The position numbers and the translations under genes are program-made. The notes under the pieces were generated by a model. It saw only the letters and a program-made list of their open reading frames with translations, did not search any database and was not told the origin of the DNA. Shown in pieces: positions 17,717 through 26,890 of a stretch of 64,000 nt of DNA (within the stretch, counting starts at the first letter, position 1; every line of letters starts with the position of its first letter). The stretch covers positions 1-64,000 of the forward strand of contig CBDCVJ010000066.1 of NCBI GenBank assembly GCA_965222975.1, read 5' to 3'. Origin of the DNA: UBA6168 sp965222975. GTDB lineage: Bacteria > Bacteroidota > Bacteroidia > Chitinophagales > Saprospiraceae.

Positions 17717-17748
17717 TGAGAAACATAAAAATTCAAACCTAACCTCTT

Positions 17749-18948
17749 TTGGGTAATCCAAATACAATAAGCACCAAGAAAAAAATCCTGTTCATAGGAA
17801 ACCAAGCGATGGCTCTCTACAAGTTTCGCTTGGGCATTATGTTAGCCTTACAAAATTTTGGTTTCGAAATTTATGCAATCGCCCCCCCTGATCAATACAG
17901 CCAAAAATTAAGGGATAAGGGAGTGCATTTTCGCTCAATGAAAATGGCTCCTCATAAAAAGAACCCAATTGCTGATTTACTTTTTTTTATAAAACTTTTC
18001 TTTCTATACAAATCCATTAAACCCGACCTGATATTCCATTATACTATTAAGCCAAACATTTATGGGACTATTGCGGCTAAAATATTAGGCATCCCATCGT
18101 TTAGCATAGTACCGGGAAGAGGGCACTCATTTCATAAGCAAGATTGGCTGTACCACCTTGTCAAAAGAGTCTATGCCTTTTCTCTCAAGCATTCAATCAG
18201 CACCTGGTTTTTGAATGAAGAAGACAGGGAGTATTTTGTTGAAAAAGGAATCGTGCAATATGATAAAACTTTGATTCTTCCGGGCGAGGGTGTAAATACC
18301 ACTTATTATTCTCCTTCTCGTTTCCCCCAGAAATCTAATCAAGGAAAAACCACCTTTCTCCTTTATGGGCGACTCCTTTGGGAAAAAGGGGTCGGTGTAT
18401 TTGTAGAAGCAGCCCGATTGGTGAAAAAAGAGTACCCCAACACTTTATTCATTTTACTGGGCTTCCTTGACGATTCTGATACAAGGGTTGTCCCTAAAAA
18501 AACAATTGCAAAGTGGGAGAAAGAAAAATTAATTCAATATGTAGGCGAAGTTGAAGATGTCCGTCCTATTTTATCAAAAACAGATTGCTTTGTACTTCCA
18601 TCCTTTTATGGGGAAGGACTGCCAAGAAGCCTAATGGAAGCTGCAAGTATGGAAGTTCCCTTGATAACCACCGACCACGTTGGTTGTCGCCGGGCTGTTG
18701 AAAATGGCATAAATGGTTTCATTTGCCAACCAAAAGACCCCATTGATCTTGCTAATAAGATAAAGTCTTTTATCGAATTATCAGCTAAAGAAAAAAATAT
18801 TATGGGAAGCCGTGGAAGGCAAATGATGCAGAATAAATTTGAAGAAGATATAATAGTTGAAATATACCTCAAGCAAATAGGTCAGCATTTTGGAATAGAA
18901 TTATTAGAAAGCCAAAAAGAATTGGAGTTGAATGATTTTGTGGTGTAA
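17749..18948 (+). CDS. GT4 family glycosyltransferase
   Basis: A 399-residue GT-B enzyme. The N-terminal half holds LFIGNQAMALYKFRLGIMLAL and FHYTIKPNIYGTIAAK (about 102-117), a pattern typical of the PglA/WbpH-type GT4 group, followed by VPGRGHSF. The C-terminal half has FLLYGRLLWEKGVGVFVEA and PSFYGEGLPRSLMEAASMEVP, the donor-binding EGLPRSLMEA motif. The start is TTG at 17749. It stands alone between a terminator and a 160-base spacer. It probably adds GalNAc or a similar residue, but the donor is inference only. Confidence 0.9.
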   Translation: MGNPNTISTKKKILFIGNQAMALYKFRLGIMLALQNFGFEIYAIAPPDQYSQKLRDKGVHFRSMKMAPHKKNPIADLLFFIKLFFLYKSIKPDLIFHYTIKPNIYGTIAAKILGIPSFSIVPGRGHSFHKQDWLYHLVKRVYAFSLKHSISTWFLNEEDREYFVEKGIVQYDKTLILPGEGVNTTYYSPSRFPQKSNQGKTTFLLYGRLLWEKGVGVFVEAARLVKKEYPNTLFILLGFLDDSDTRVVPKKTIAKWEKEKLIQYVGEVEDVRPILSKTDCFVLPSFYGEGLPRSLMEAASMEVPLITTDHVGCRRAVENGINGFICQPKDPIDLANKIKSFIELSAKEKNIMGSRGRQMMQNKFEEDIIVEIYLKQIGQHFGIELLESQKELELNDFVV

Positions 18949-19000
18949 TATATAATCCTCAAGTTATTTATAGATGACTACATTTAAAATTAAAGTTCCG

Positions 19001-19033
19001 AAATCATGGTGATTTTAAAAACCACCATGATTT
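19001..19033. repeat. Short inverted repeat in spacer
   Basis: The 11-bp arms aaatcatggtg (19001-19011) and caccatgattt (19023-19033) are perfect, with an 11-base loop. There is no T-run behind them. The rest of the spacer is AT-rich with no feature I can name. Confidence 0.6.
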
Positions 19034-19107
19034 AAATTCCGAAATTAATTTCTAATGTAATTTTCTATAATATTCGCACCTGACACTGAAAATTATCTTT
19101 CGAAATC

Positions 19108-20469
19108 TTGGTCAAAGTTTACATCACTGACAATAATATTCCCGAAAGGGAATATATTATTGACGTTCTATTTAAGGATTTTTTAGGAATAGAACATAAA
19201 ATATCAAAAAAGCAAAAAAGCAATTATACAGAAATAATATTATCAAATAATAATTCTCTTAAATTCAACGATCATTTTTTTAGCAATCACTTAGCACCAA
19301 AGTCTTATTTAAATATTCAGCACTTTCCATCAAGTATTAAGTTTGTAAAGAAAAAAAAGAACAAATTCATTATTAACGATGACCTGCCCATACTTTATGG
19401 TGATGATTCCATTACGATTTCAGAAAATGAGGTGATTTGTGGAGCTGACATCTTTTCCTCCACCTTTTTCATGCTCACCAGATGGGAAGAATATGTTAAT
19501 CATGAAAGAGACCATTATTACCGTTTTTCCGGTCATTCATCAGTGGCTTATAAAAACAATTTTCTTCAACGTCCTATTGTTAATGAATATGTTGAAATGT
19601 TATGGAACATGTTAGAACATTTGGGTATAAAACAAAAAAGGAAAAAAAGAAACTACCGTGCTTTGATTACTCATGACGTGGATATTCCACTGCTCTGGAA
19701 ATCGCCTTATGCTTTCGTGAAAAAATTGGGCGGAGATATAATTAAGCGAAGAAATATAAAGGAAGCCCATTTTACGATTAATAGTATATTTAACACGTTC
19801 CGTAAAAAACAACCCGATCCGTTCAATACATTTGACCACTTGATGAGCATATCCGAAAAATACGGGCTTCAATCGTATTTCTTCTTTCTGTGCGGTGGGA
19901 ATACCAATGAAGACAAAGGGGCATTAATGCCATCGCACCCATTCATAAAAAAGCTTTTTGCAAAAATAAAATCAAGAGGGCACCAAATAGGACTACATCC
20001 AAGTTTTGATTCCTATAATAATGAAGATATATTTATTAGGGAAAAAAAGTTATTGGAAAAAGAAGTTGGAGAAGTAATAAAATTCGGAAGGCAGCACTTC
20101 TTGCGATTTGAAGTGCCTACAACATGGCAGCTATGGGAAAAAGGCAGAATGCAATGGGACAGTACAATGTACTATCCTGAATCACCAGGATTTAGATGTG
20201 GGACTTGTTACGAATTTCCAGTTTTTAATTTCCTGACCAGAAAAAAATTGAAACTTCGGGAAATACCATTAACAATTATGGATGGGACATTTGTAAATTA
20301 TCAGAAATCCTCAGTAATGCAAATGGTTTCAGAAGTTCGTTCCATTGCGGGTACCGTTAAACAATACAACGGGGACTTAGTATTTCTTTGGCATAATTCG
20401 TCCTTTAATATTTTTGAATGGAAAAATTATGGGGAAGCTTATGATGAATTAATCGGGATTATATCCTAA
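19108..20469 (+). CDS. Polysaccharide deacetylase family protein with DUF7033-like N-terminus
   Basis: A 453-residue protein. The N-terminal part (about 1-175), with FMLTRWEEYVN and HSSVAYKNNFLQRPIVNEYV, matches the domain that commonly precedes deacetylases in Bacteroidota polysaccharide loci. The C-terminal NodB-like domain has ALITHDVDIP (metal and catalytic aspartates), GHQIGLHPSFDSY (histidine ligands) and FLWHNSSF at the end. It probably deacetylates an amino sugar during assembly. The start TTG at 19108 is followed directly by VKVYITDNN. It is the last plus-strand gene before a switch to minus-strand genes. Confidence 0.8.
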   Translation: MVKVYITDNNIPEREYIIDVLFKDFLGIEHKISKKQKSNYTEIILSNNNSLKFNDHFFSNHLAPKSYLNIQHFPSSIKFVKKKKNKFIINDDLPILYGDDSITISENEVICGADIFSSTFFMLTRWEEYVNHERDHYYRFSGHSSVAYKNNFLQRPIVNEYVEMLWNMLEHLGIKQKRKKRNYRALITHDVDIPLLWKSPYAFVKKLGGDIIKRRNIKEAHFTINSIFNTFRKKQPDPFNTFDHLMSISEKYGLQSYFFFLCGGNTNEDKGALMPSHPFIKKLFAKIKSRGHQIGLHPSFDSYNNEDIFIREKKLLEKEVGEVIKFGRQHFLRFEVPTTWQLWEKGRMQWDSTMYYPESPGFRCGTCYEFPVFNFLTRKKLKLREIPLTIMDGTFVNYQKSSVMQMVSEVRSIAGTVKQYNGDLVFLWHNSSFNIFEWKNYGEAYDELIGIIS

Positions 20470-20479
20470 AACTAATTTA

Positions 20480-21625
20480 TCACAATAATTTAATTTCCTC
20501 GATCACATTAGCCAAAGCTTTCTTCCAGGTAAGCTTTCTTTCTGCGTATTCCCGAATGACTGATTTCATTTCTTTCATAGGATGGTTAAAATAAAATACA
20601 ACAACTTTGTCTATATCAATAGGTGAGTCCGACACCTCACAATAATGAGCCCAGTCTATATGTTCTGGAAAATCTGGATCTGGAGAAGATAAAATAAAAG
20701 GCAAGCCACGAGCACAAAATTCCCGGTGTTTTAATGGATAAGCCCTTTTTAATCCAATCCTATGTATTGCCAAGCTACCAACCCCAATATCTGAATCATC
20801 AAATAAATTGTCGAGTGCTTCGCCCTTAGTCGGGGGGTAAAACTTAACATAATCTTTCAATTCAAACTGTTCCACAAGTTTAACCAACATCGGCAATTGT
20901 TTCCCACTACCAACAATTTTAAGCGAAACATTTAATTGACCATGGTTTTTGCTTTTATAATAAATAGACAACCCCATGATCAACCTGTCGAGTCCGTGCC
21001 ATTCACTCCAATTACCGACAGCTATAAGTCGAATAGAATTAGGAATCTTTTTTGAATTTGAAACAAATACATTATCAATGGCAATAGCATTATTTAAAGT
21101 AACTGCTTTAATGCCATATATAGATTTGAAATTCCCATAATTTGTAACTAAGTCTACCGATTTATTCAGTTTTTTTCTAAAAAGAAAATCAATTGAATTC
21201 AAAACTAAGCCACTAAACCCCTTTAGTCCTTTCCCATATGGATAGGTCGGCATTTCAACAACTATTTTAATTTTTGGATATTTTCCTTTTAAATATTGTA
21301 ACCATTTTATAAAGTGAAAATGTGCCAATTCGTACCTAATGTAGATGAAATCATATTTTGAATAGTCAACCTTTTGAGTTAGGATATTATGTAATCGGAA
21401 GAAATAAAAATGAAACACTTTATGTGGAGATCCAAAAACTGGATTGTTAAACTCAAAAATCAATCGATCATTAAACAAGGCTCCTCTTGAATCCATCCAA
21501 ATCATATCCATTTCAACTCCTAATTCCCTAAATCCTTTGACTTGGCCGAGACATTTTTTAACCACACCGATATTCTGCAAATCATCTTTATTTACCCTGC
21601 AATAATAGAGTCCTGTGTTTTTCAT
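20480..21625 (-). CDS. GT4-like family glycosyltransferase
   Basis: A 381-residue protein on the minus strand. The N-terminal half has FIYIRYELAHFHFIKWLQ and VVEMPTYPYG, and the C-terminal half has SIRLIAVGNWSEWHGLDRLIMGL, LKIVGSGKQLPMLVKLV and a terminal donor region GVGSLAIHRIGLKRAYPLKHREFCARGLPFI. The canonical EGxP...E motif is replaced by LKHREFCARGLP, which occurs in divergent GT4 members. Only 14 bases separate it from the FemAB-like gene upstream, so the two form a small minus-strand unit opposite to most of the locus. Confidence 0.8.
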   Translation of the reverse strand: MKNTGLYYCRVNKDDLQNIGVVKKCLGQVKGFRELGVEMDMIWMDSRGALFNDRLIFEFNNPVFGSPHKVFHFYFFRLHNILTQKVDYSKYDFIYIRYELAHFHFIKWLQYLKGKYPKIKIVVEMPTYPYGKGLKGFSGLVLNSIDFLFRKKLNKSVDLVTNYGNFKSIYGIKAVTLNNAIAIDNVFVSNSKKIPNSIRLIAVGNWSEWHGLDRLIMGLSIYYKSKNHGQLNVSLKIVGSGKQLPMLVKLVEQFELKDYVKFYPPTKGEALDNLFDDSDIGVGSLAIHRIGLKRAYPLKHREFCARGLPFILSSPDPDFPEHIDWAHYCEVSDSPIDIDKVVVFYFNHPMKEMKSVIREYAERKLTWKKALANVIEEIKLL

Positions 21626-21639
21626 AAGGTGTACTTCTG

Positions 21640-22596
21640 TTAGCCTTTTATAAAGGCCCTAATTGCATCTAAAAATCTATTGGAAGTCTTATAAATTTGA
21701 AAAACAGGTTTTCTCTCTGCTCCAAATGCACGAAATACGGGCTCGACATTTGGCAACATACTTCCTTCGAAATTAAAGCGCAACCCCAGTTCATTCGTTT
21801 TTTTAATAGCTTCCCAAATCAATAATTGTACAGCACCTGAATTCCTAAAGCCTTTTTCTGCACCCAATTGCCATAGATAAGCCGTTGTGCTGTCCCATAT
21901 TAAATACAATGTACCGCCTATATACCCATTTCCATCTTTTGCGTAAAAGATACAGCCGCATTTTCTACTTAGTATTTCTTGATGTAGCTGGGAAAACATT
22001 TCTTTGTCAAAAGGGATGCTTCTATTTTGCCTAATAAAGGTAGAGGCAGAAATTCTGAAAAATGAATCAGTATCACTTGCTGTTTCTATGGCGAGCAACT
22101 TTTTTGCTTTTTTGATCATATTTCTGGTTTTGTCCTTCATGGATTTATAAACATGATCAGGATTCGTATTTTCGAAAACATAAGTATATCTTGTGGATTG
22201 TTTAAACCCATGATTGTAAAAGGGAAGCCAATTTTCTAATTGTTCTGGATGAATTTGATGATACCAAATAAATTTGGGAAGTTGGTTAATTAAATGATTA
22301 ATAGTCCGAAATTCAAAACTGTATTTTTTTATATTCCTTTCAGGAATATTTGAATAGTTGAGCCAAACACCAAGATATGGTGTAAGCGGAGGCATTCTAA
22401 TCAAACTTTTTCCCCAAATTTTTCTAAGGTAATAAGGCATTATGCCAACTATTTCACCATTACTATTTTTTGACATGGAAAAATCCCAGTCATCATATTG
22501 ACACACGACATCAAGCCACCAAGGTTGAAAAAAAATTGGAAAATTGAAGTTAATTGATACTTCAGTATATCTCCTCTTTCTTTTTTTATTTTCCAT
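21640..22596 (-). CDS. FemAB/GNAT-like acyltransferase
   Basis: About 318 residues from ATG at 22596; an upstream in-frame TTG at 22620 is also possible. The pattern FFQPWWLDVVC...MPYYLRKIWG at the N-terminus, with a C-terminal GNAT fold containing YIGGTLYLIWDSTTAYLWQLGAEKGFRNSGAVQLLIWEAI, matches the Acetyltransf_6 (FemAB-like, BioF2/CelD) group found in polysaccharide clusters. These proteins transfer acyl or aminoacyl groups to sugars or peptidoglycan precursors. The last residues are NRFLDAIRAFIKG. The substrate is unknown. Confidence 0.7.
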   Translation of the reverse strand: MENKKRKRRYTEVSINFNFPIFFQPWWLDVVCQYDDWDFSMSKNSNGEIVGIMPYYLRKIWGKSLIRMPPLTPYLGVWLNYSNIPERNIKKYSFEFRTINHLINQLPKFIWYHQIHPEQLENWLPFYNHGFKQSTRYTYVFENTNPDHVYKSMKDKTRNMIKKAKKLLAIETASDTDSFFRISASTFIRQNRSIPFDKEMFSQLHQEILSRKCGCIFYAKDGNGYIGGTLYLIWDSTTAYLWQLGAEKGFRNSGAVQLLIWEAIKKTNELGLRFNFEGSMLPNVEPVFRAFGAERKPVFQIYKTSNRFLDAIRAFIKG

Positions 22597-22656
22597 TCTG
22601 GTTCGAAAATTTGGTCGCAAGTTAAATTTTGTTTAGCGTTCAATAGTAATTAATCT

Positions 22657-22787
22657 GCAACTATTCAGCAGGTGGGAGAGAGAAAGAAAAAATGAAATTT
22701 TTTCTTTCTCTCTCCCACGGGAAGTTGGGTGTTTTTTAAGAAAAGTTGAAAATTTTTCTCAAAAAACACCCCATGCTGAATAGTTAC
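22657..22787. repeat. 131-bp three-stem palindromic element, copy A
   Basis: The outer arms 22657-22670 and 22774-22787 pair (14 bp, one mismatch). Inside, stem 1 pairs 22672-22693 with 22697-22718 (22 bp perfect, loop gaa). Stem 2 pairs 22726-22747 with 22751-22772 (22 bp, two mismatches and one G-T, loop gaa). The whole forms a three-way-junction fold. It begins directly behind the stop codon of the minus-strand GT2 gene. A second copy of identical length lies at 27720-27850. Confidence 0.95.
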
Positions 22788-22788
22788 A

Positions 22789-23742
22789 TTAATCTTCCAT
22801 TCGCTGACCAAACAAATTTATTGCTCCTAAAAATGTAACAAAATTAAATAACCAGAACACAAACCATATTGACCAAAAATTTGAAATAGTCCTCTCTTCC
22901 ACCTTGTCCTCTACCAATCGGCGTTTTAGTCTAAATGGACGAGGAGGGATAAAATATTTTAATAGTCGTAGATACCATATCAAGGAAAGCCTTTTTTTAG
23001 TTAAAAAGGTAACCTTTCTAAACCCTCTACCAATACGGTAGGCTTTTTTCATTAAAGGCTTAAATTTTTTAGCGGGATATTTGACAAATGCATTTTTCGC
23101 AAATGCTAATTTATATCCATTGTTCAACGCCCTTTCCGACCATTCAATATCTCCACAAGACCTTACTTCGCCGATAAATGGTCCAGTATTTTTCATCACA
23201 TATGACCAACAGAAAACCAATGTTCCTTTTACGCCATTTCCACTATTAACAGCTCTTGAATTGGGATAAAAAATTACAGAATCAGCCATCTCTGAAATTG
23301 TCTGTTCCTTTGAAAAAATAAATTGAATATCTCCAATTGCAAAGTCAACATCAGGCTGTTTTAATGCCTTAACTCCTTCTGAAATTAAATTTTCACCAGG
23401 AATGCAATTTGAATCAAGAAAAACAAAAACATCTCCTTGTGCATCCTGCATGCCAATGTTTTTACACAAATATGGACTTTTATAAGAATTTACTTCCAAC
23501 AATTTCACTGGATATTGTTCAGTAACTTTGGGACTATTATCAGAAGAGCCATTATCAACCACTATTATTTCCATTAATTCTTGAGGGTAAGATTGCTGAT
23601 AAAGTCGTTTCAAGCACTGATCCAATCTCTCAGCATTGTTAATTACAGGGATAATTATAGAAATTAATGGAAGTCCATTTTCATTTACAGCCTGACTATA
23701 TATCTTTTTTTCTTCCACAGGGCAAATGTAACATTTTACCAA
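22789..23742 (-). CDS. GT2 family glycosyltransferase
   Basis: A 317-residue GT-A enzyme. The family start is LISIIIPVINNAERLDQCL (about 25-43), followed by IIVVDNGSSDNSP and VFVFLDSNCIPGENLI, where the DxN stands for the DxD metal site. SCGDIEWSERALNNGY supplies the ED catalytic-base region. A hydrophobic C-terminal segment (IWFVFWLFNFVTFLGAI) probably anchors it to the membrane. The start is TTG at 23742; GTG at 23718 is an alternative. Its stop codon abuts element copy A. Confidence 0.88.
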   Translation of the reverse strand: MVKCYICPVEEKKIYSQAVNENGLPLISIIIPVINNAERLDQCLKRLYQQSYPQELMEIIVVDNGSSDNSPKVTEQYPVKLLEVNSYKSPYLCKNIGMQDAQGDVFVFLDSNCIPGENLISEGVKALKQPDVDFAIGDIQFIFSKEQTISEMADSVIFYPNSRAVNSGNGVKGTLVFCWSYVMKNTGPFIGEVRSCGDIEWSERALNNGYKLAFAKNAFVKYPAKKFKPLMKKAYRIGRGFRKVTFLTKKRLSLIWYLRLLKYFIPPRPFRLKRRLVEDKVEERTISNFWSIWFVFWLFNFVTFLGAINLFGQRMED

Positions 23743-23810
23743 AATTGTCGAACTTCAGTTAAATTTAAGCTACCCTACTTAAAATTCACCATTTAATTTT
23801 ATAAAAATAA

Positions 23811-24983
23811 TTGAAAGTTCTAATCGTAACAAGTTGGTATCCTTCTAAATTCCATCCTGCTAATGGAGATTTTATTATGTACCAAACAAAAGGATTGATA
23901 AATGAAGATATTGAAGCTGCAGTGATTTATGCAAACTTGGACTATAAATTAATAAGGCATCCAAAATATATTAGAACCCGTAAGTCATTCGCAATAGAAG
24001 ATGGCATTCCTACATTTAGATTAACTGGCTTCTTTATGCCAAAACTTTCTCTGTTTTTGTTAAAAAAGTGGTCTCAAAAATTTGAAACCCTGTATTTAAA
24101 TTATTTAGAAAAATATGGCTCACCGGATATACTACATGCACACACTTTCTTAGGAGGGTATGTTGCTTGGAACTTATCAAAAAAATATGGCATCCCTTAT
24201 TTAATAACCGAACACTTTACTGGTTTACTCAATGGTCAGGTAAAAAACTGGTGGAAACCTTTGATGCAAAAAGTCTATAGCAATGCTGCATTTCCACTTG
24301 CAGTGGGAACAGGACTTAAAGAAAAAATGGAAAGAAATTATTGTAATAAAACTGTAACATATTTGCCTAATTTTATTGATACAAAATTGTTTGACTTCAA
24401 ACCGAAAAATAAAGACACTCCCTTCACCTTTATATCTGTTGGGGAACTAATACCAAGGAAAGGGTTTGATCTCCTGTTACAAAGTTTTCAATTATTGATA
24501 AAGAAAGGAATAGAGAACGTAAAATTGATTATTGTTGGTGGAGGGCCGGAAAAAACAAAATTAGAAAAACTGGCTTTTGAGCTTGAAATAAATAACAAGG
24601 TAAAGTTTACTGGAAGATGCAGTCAGCAAGAAGTTGCCTCTTATTTACAACAATCAGAAGTATTTGTTTCTTCAAGCCGATTAGAGACTTTTGGAATCGC
24701 TATAGTCGAAGCAATGGCGTGTGGCTTACCCGTTATTTCTTCAGACTGTTTTGGCCCTCGTGACATTGTCAATTCAACGACTGGGGTAATAGTACCAATC
24801 GAAAGTGTGTCTTTATTAACCAATGCAATGAAAAATATGATTACTGATAAAAAGCGATATTCAGCGCAAAAAATAAGGCAATATGCCGTAGATCATTTTG
24901 GACAAACCGCCGTTGTAGGTCGCTTGAAACAATTATACAAGTCGGCTATTGAAAGAAATCAAAAAAATGTCTTCAAGGCTTAA
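23811..24983 (+). CDS. GT4 family glycosyltransferase
   Basis: A 390-residue GT-B enzyme. The N-terminus VLIVTSWYPSKFHPANGDF is the classic GT4 beginning, and DILHAHTFLGGYVAWNLSKKYG follows at about 105. The C-terminal half contains FISVGELIPRKGFDLLLQSF and VSSSRLETFGIAIVEAMACGLPV, with the conserved E of SRLETFG and EAMACG. The start is TTG at 23811, divergent from the minus-strand GT2 gene. The 3' end approaches the rhamnosyltransferase gene closely, so the two are probably co-transcribed. Confidence 0.9.
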   Translation: MKVLIVTSWYPSKFHPANGDFIMYQTKGLINEDIEAAVIYANLDYKLIRHPKYIRTRKSFAIEDGIPTFRLTGFFMPKLSLFLLKKWSQKFETLYLNYLEKYGSPDILHAHTFLGGYVAWNLSKKYGIPYLITEHFTGLLNGQVKNWWKPLMQKVYSNAAFPLAVGTGLKEKMERNYCNKTVTYLPNFIDTKLFDFKPKNKDTPFTFISVGELIPRKGFDLLLQSFQLLIKKGIENVKLIIVGGGPEKTKLEKLAFELEINNKVKFTGRCSQQEVASYLQQSEVFVSSSRLETFGIAIVEAMACGLPVISSDCFGPRDIVNSTTGVIVPIESVSLLTNAMKNMITDKKRYSAQKIRQYAVDHFGQTAVVGRLKQLYKSAIERNQKNVFKA

Positions 24984-24993
24984 TCGGAATACC

Positions 24994-25848
24994 ATGAAGC
25001 ACTTCCTTGTAACGAGGTTTAACATAAGATTTAAAGACTGGAAAACGACCAAAAATGGTGAAAAGGTATTGACAGATGAGTGGATGCGACACAGGTTAAG
25101 GTTATTTGAAAATTATTGCTTACCATCCGTTATTAATCAAAGCAACCAAAATTTTGTTTGGTGTATTTTTTTTGACAAAGAAACAATGGTAGATATTGAA
25201 GATAAAATTCAATATTTCAAAAAAAAGTGCAAAAATATTTATCCTATTTACTTGAATGACGCTTCTGAGATGGTTTGTGGGTTAGTAAAAGCAATTAAAA
25301 ATAATACAACAAAAAAAGACAAATTTATTATCACGACCCGATTGGACAATGATGATATTTTGCACAAAGATTTTATCAAAACGATCCAAAATAATTTTAC
25401 TCCTATTCACAACACAGTTATTGATCTAAAAGCGGGATTTCAGGTTCATATAAAAAGGAATAACCCTGAAATCAGGGAATTTGATAGTCCATTTAATCAG
25501 TTTATTAGTGTGGTAGAAGACATCACACAGATTAGGACCGTTCTCTCAAAACAACATCTGGAATGGAAAAATTCAAAATCTATAATAAGTATCGAAAAGC
25601 CAAGATTGTGGATTGAGGTTGTACACCATAAAAATAAATTATCTCAAGTATTAAGTTATCATAAAAGAACCATTCTTTTTGATAATAAAAATTTTGGATT
25701 GTCCAATGGAAATATATTTGTTGAAAACCCATTGCAAGTAGGGATACATAATATCTGGATCTCCACTATATCACCTATGATAAAGGGTTTAAAATGGATA
25801 TTAAGTAGATGGACAAGATTAGTTTTTATTTTCTTTCGACAGGATTAA
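24994..25848 (+). CDS. Putative rhamnosyltransferase family protein
   Basis: About 284 residues beginning MKHFLVTRFNIRFKDW; upstream in-frame ATGs at 24949 and 24967 overlap the previous gene and are less likely. The stretch VINQSNQNFVWCIFFDKET and the acidic TRLDNDDILHKDF (DxDD) match the Bacteroidota family annotated as putative rhamnosyl transferase, a GT-A-like group. The last codons (ending FFRQD) lie within the left arm of a 36-bp inverted repeat, so the C-terminus is repeat-derived. The sugar donor is a family-level guess. Confidence 0.7.
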   Translation: MKHFLVTRFNIRFKDWKTTKNGEKVLTDEWMRHRLRLFENYCLPSVINQSNQNFVWCIFFDKETMVDIEDKIQYFKKKCKNIYPIYLNDASEMVCGLVKAIKNNTTKKDKFIITTRLDNDDILHKDFIKTIQNNFTPIHNTVIDLKAGFQVHIKRNNPEIREFDSPFNQFISVVEDITQIRTVLSKQHLEWKNSKSIISIEKPRLWIEVVHHKNKLSQVLSYHKRTILFDNKNFGLSNGNIFVENPLQVGIHNIWISTISPMIKGLKWILSRWTRLVFIFFRQD

Positions 25849-25928
25849 CAAGATTTACATGATTATAACATTCTGGTTTTAAACATTTTATGATCATGTA
25901 AATCTTGTTAATCCTGTCGAAAGAAAAT
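25828..25928. repeat. Inverted repeat, 36-bp perfect arms
   Basis: The arm 25828-25863 is perfectly complementary to 25893-25928, with a 29-base loop. The core word caggattaacaagatttaca recalls a short repeat common in intergenic DNA of many Bacteroidota (from memory). It lies between convergent genes and overlaps the stop at 25846-25848. Confidence 0.95.
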
Positions 25929-25951
25929 TTAATATAATTCTGTCTGGGTGC

Positions 25952-26866
25952 TTAAAGCAATTTAATTAACATTTTTGGTTGTCTGAAAATCCAGTAGGAA
26001 AGCATGATAATTTTTAAAGTTACCCTCATTAGCGCAACGTTTTGAAAAGGCTTCATCACTGGATGGTAATACAAAAAATTGTTTGTTAATTTTCTATTCA
26101 TTTTTTTTGACCAATTATTTTTGGGGATCATATTAAACCACTTTTCATACAACAAGTGTTTCATTTTTATTACTTCTTTTAATTCCAAAGTTTTATTGCC
26201 CCCATGCAATTCCGAATAGGTAACAGGCTTATTTTGTTCACCTGGCACTAAGTAAATATTGGCACTTAGTCTCCAAATGAAATCTGTATCTTCTCCCTGC
26301 TTTAATTTTACGTCGAAAAACCCAGTTTTTTTTAGTACTCTTTTTTTCAGCGTCAATCCATCCAGACTAATTAAAGAAGTATCCGAAGTAATTAATTTTT
26401 CGAGCAATTGTTCTGGCTGAATAGTTTCACTTAATTGATAGGAATGGAGAGTATTTAGATGCCCAGTATTTTTCTGATATGATTTATTAGAGTTGTCGTA
26501 TCTTATTACGAGTTCATAAATCCCATCAGCTATTTTGTTTTCTGCGAATATTTGCCTGGTAGTTGCGAATCTGTTTTCGACATAAAAGTCATCAGCATCC
26601 AAAAATGCAATATACTCACAAGAAGCGTTTTTCAAACCGACATTTCTCGTAGCCCCAGGCCCAAGGTTTCGCTGACCAGCATGTTGGAAAAATATTATTC
26701 TTTCGTTGTTATCTGCCAATTCCCTACAAATGTCTGCACTCCTATCGGTAGAACCATCGTCTATCAAAATGACTTCTTTTGTTTCAGGTTGTTTCAAGGC
26801 AGATTTTGCCGCTCGTTCAATAAATTTTTCAGCGTTATACACAGGTATGATAACAGAAACCTCCAT
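25952..26866 (-). CDS. GT2 family glycosyltransferase
   Basis: A 304-residue GT-A enzyme. Motifs in order are VSVIIPVYNAEKFIERAAKS at the N-terminus, VILIDDGSTDRSADICREL, NVGLKNASCEYIAFLDADDF (DxDD metal site at about 92) and KQGEDTDFIWRL (catalytic-base region, about 187). The C-terminal 80 residues are basic with short hydrophobic stretches. It is convergent with the rhamnosyltransferase and divergent from the Wzm gene, separated from it by 24 bases. Confidence 0.9.
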   Translation of the reverse strand: MEVSVIIPVYNAEKFIERAAKSALKQPETKEVILIDDGSTDRSADICRELADNNERIIFFQHAGQRNLGPGATRNVGLKNASCEYIAFLDADDFYVENRFATTRQIFAENKIADGIYELVIRYDNSNKSYQKNTGHLNTLHSYQLSETIQPEQLLEKLITSDTSLISLDGLTLKKRVLKKTGFFDVKLKQGEDTDFIWRLSANIYLVPGEQNKPVTYSELHGGNKTLELKEVIKMKHLLYEKWFNMIPKNNWSKKMNRKLTNNFLYYHPVMKPFQNVALMRVTLKIIMLSYWIFRQPKMLIKLL

Positions 26867-26890
26867 ATAAAGTTATTGTAACGGAAAATT

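Noticed and set aside
25840..25925. Insertion-sequence terminal repeats
   Set aside because: The 36-bp inverted repeat encloses only 29 bases and no transposase, so it is a hairpin and not an IS.
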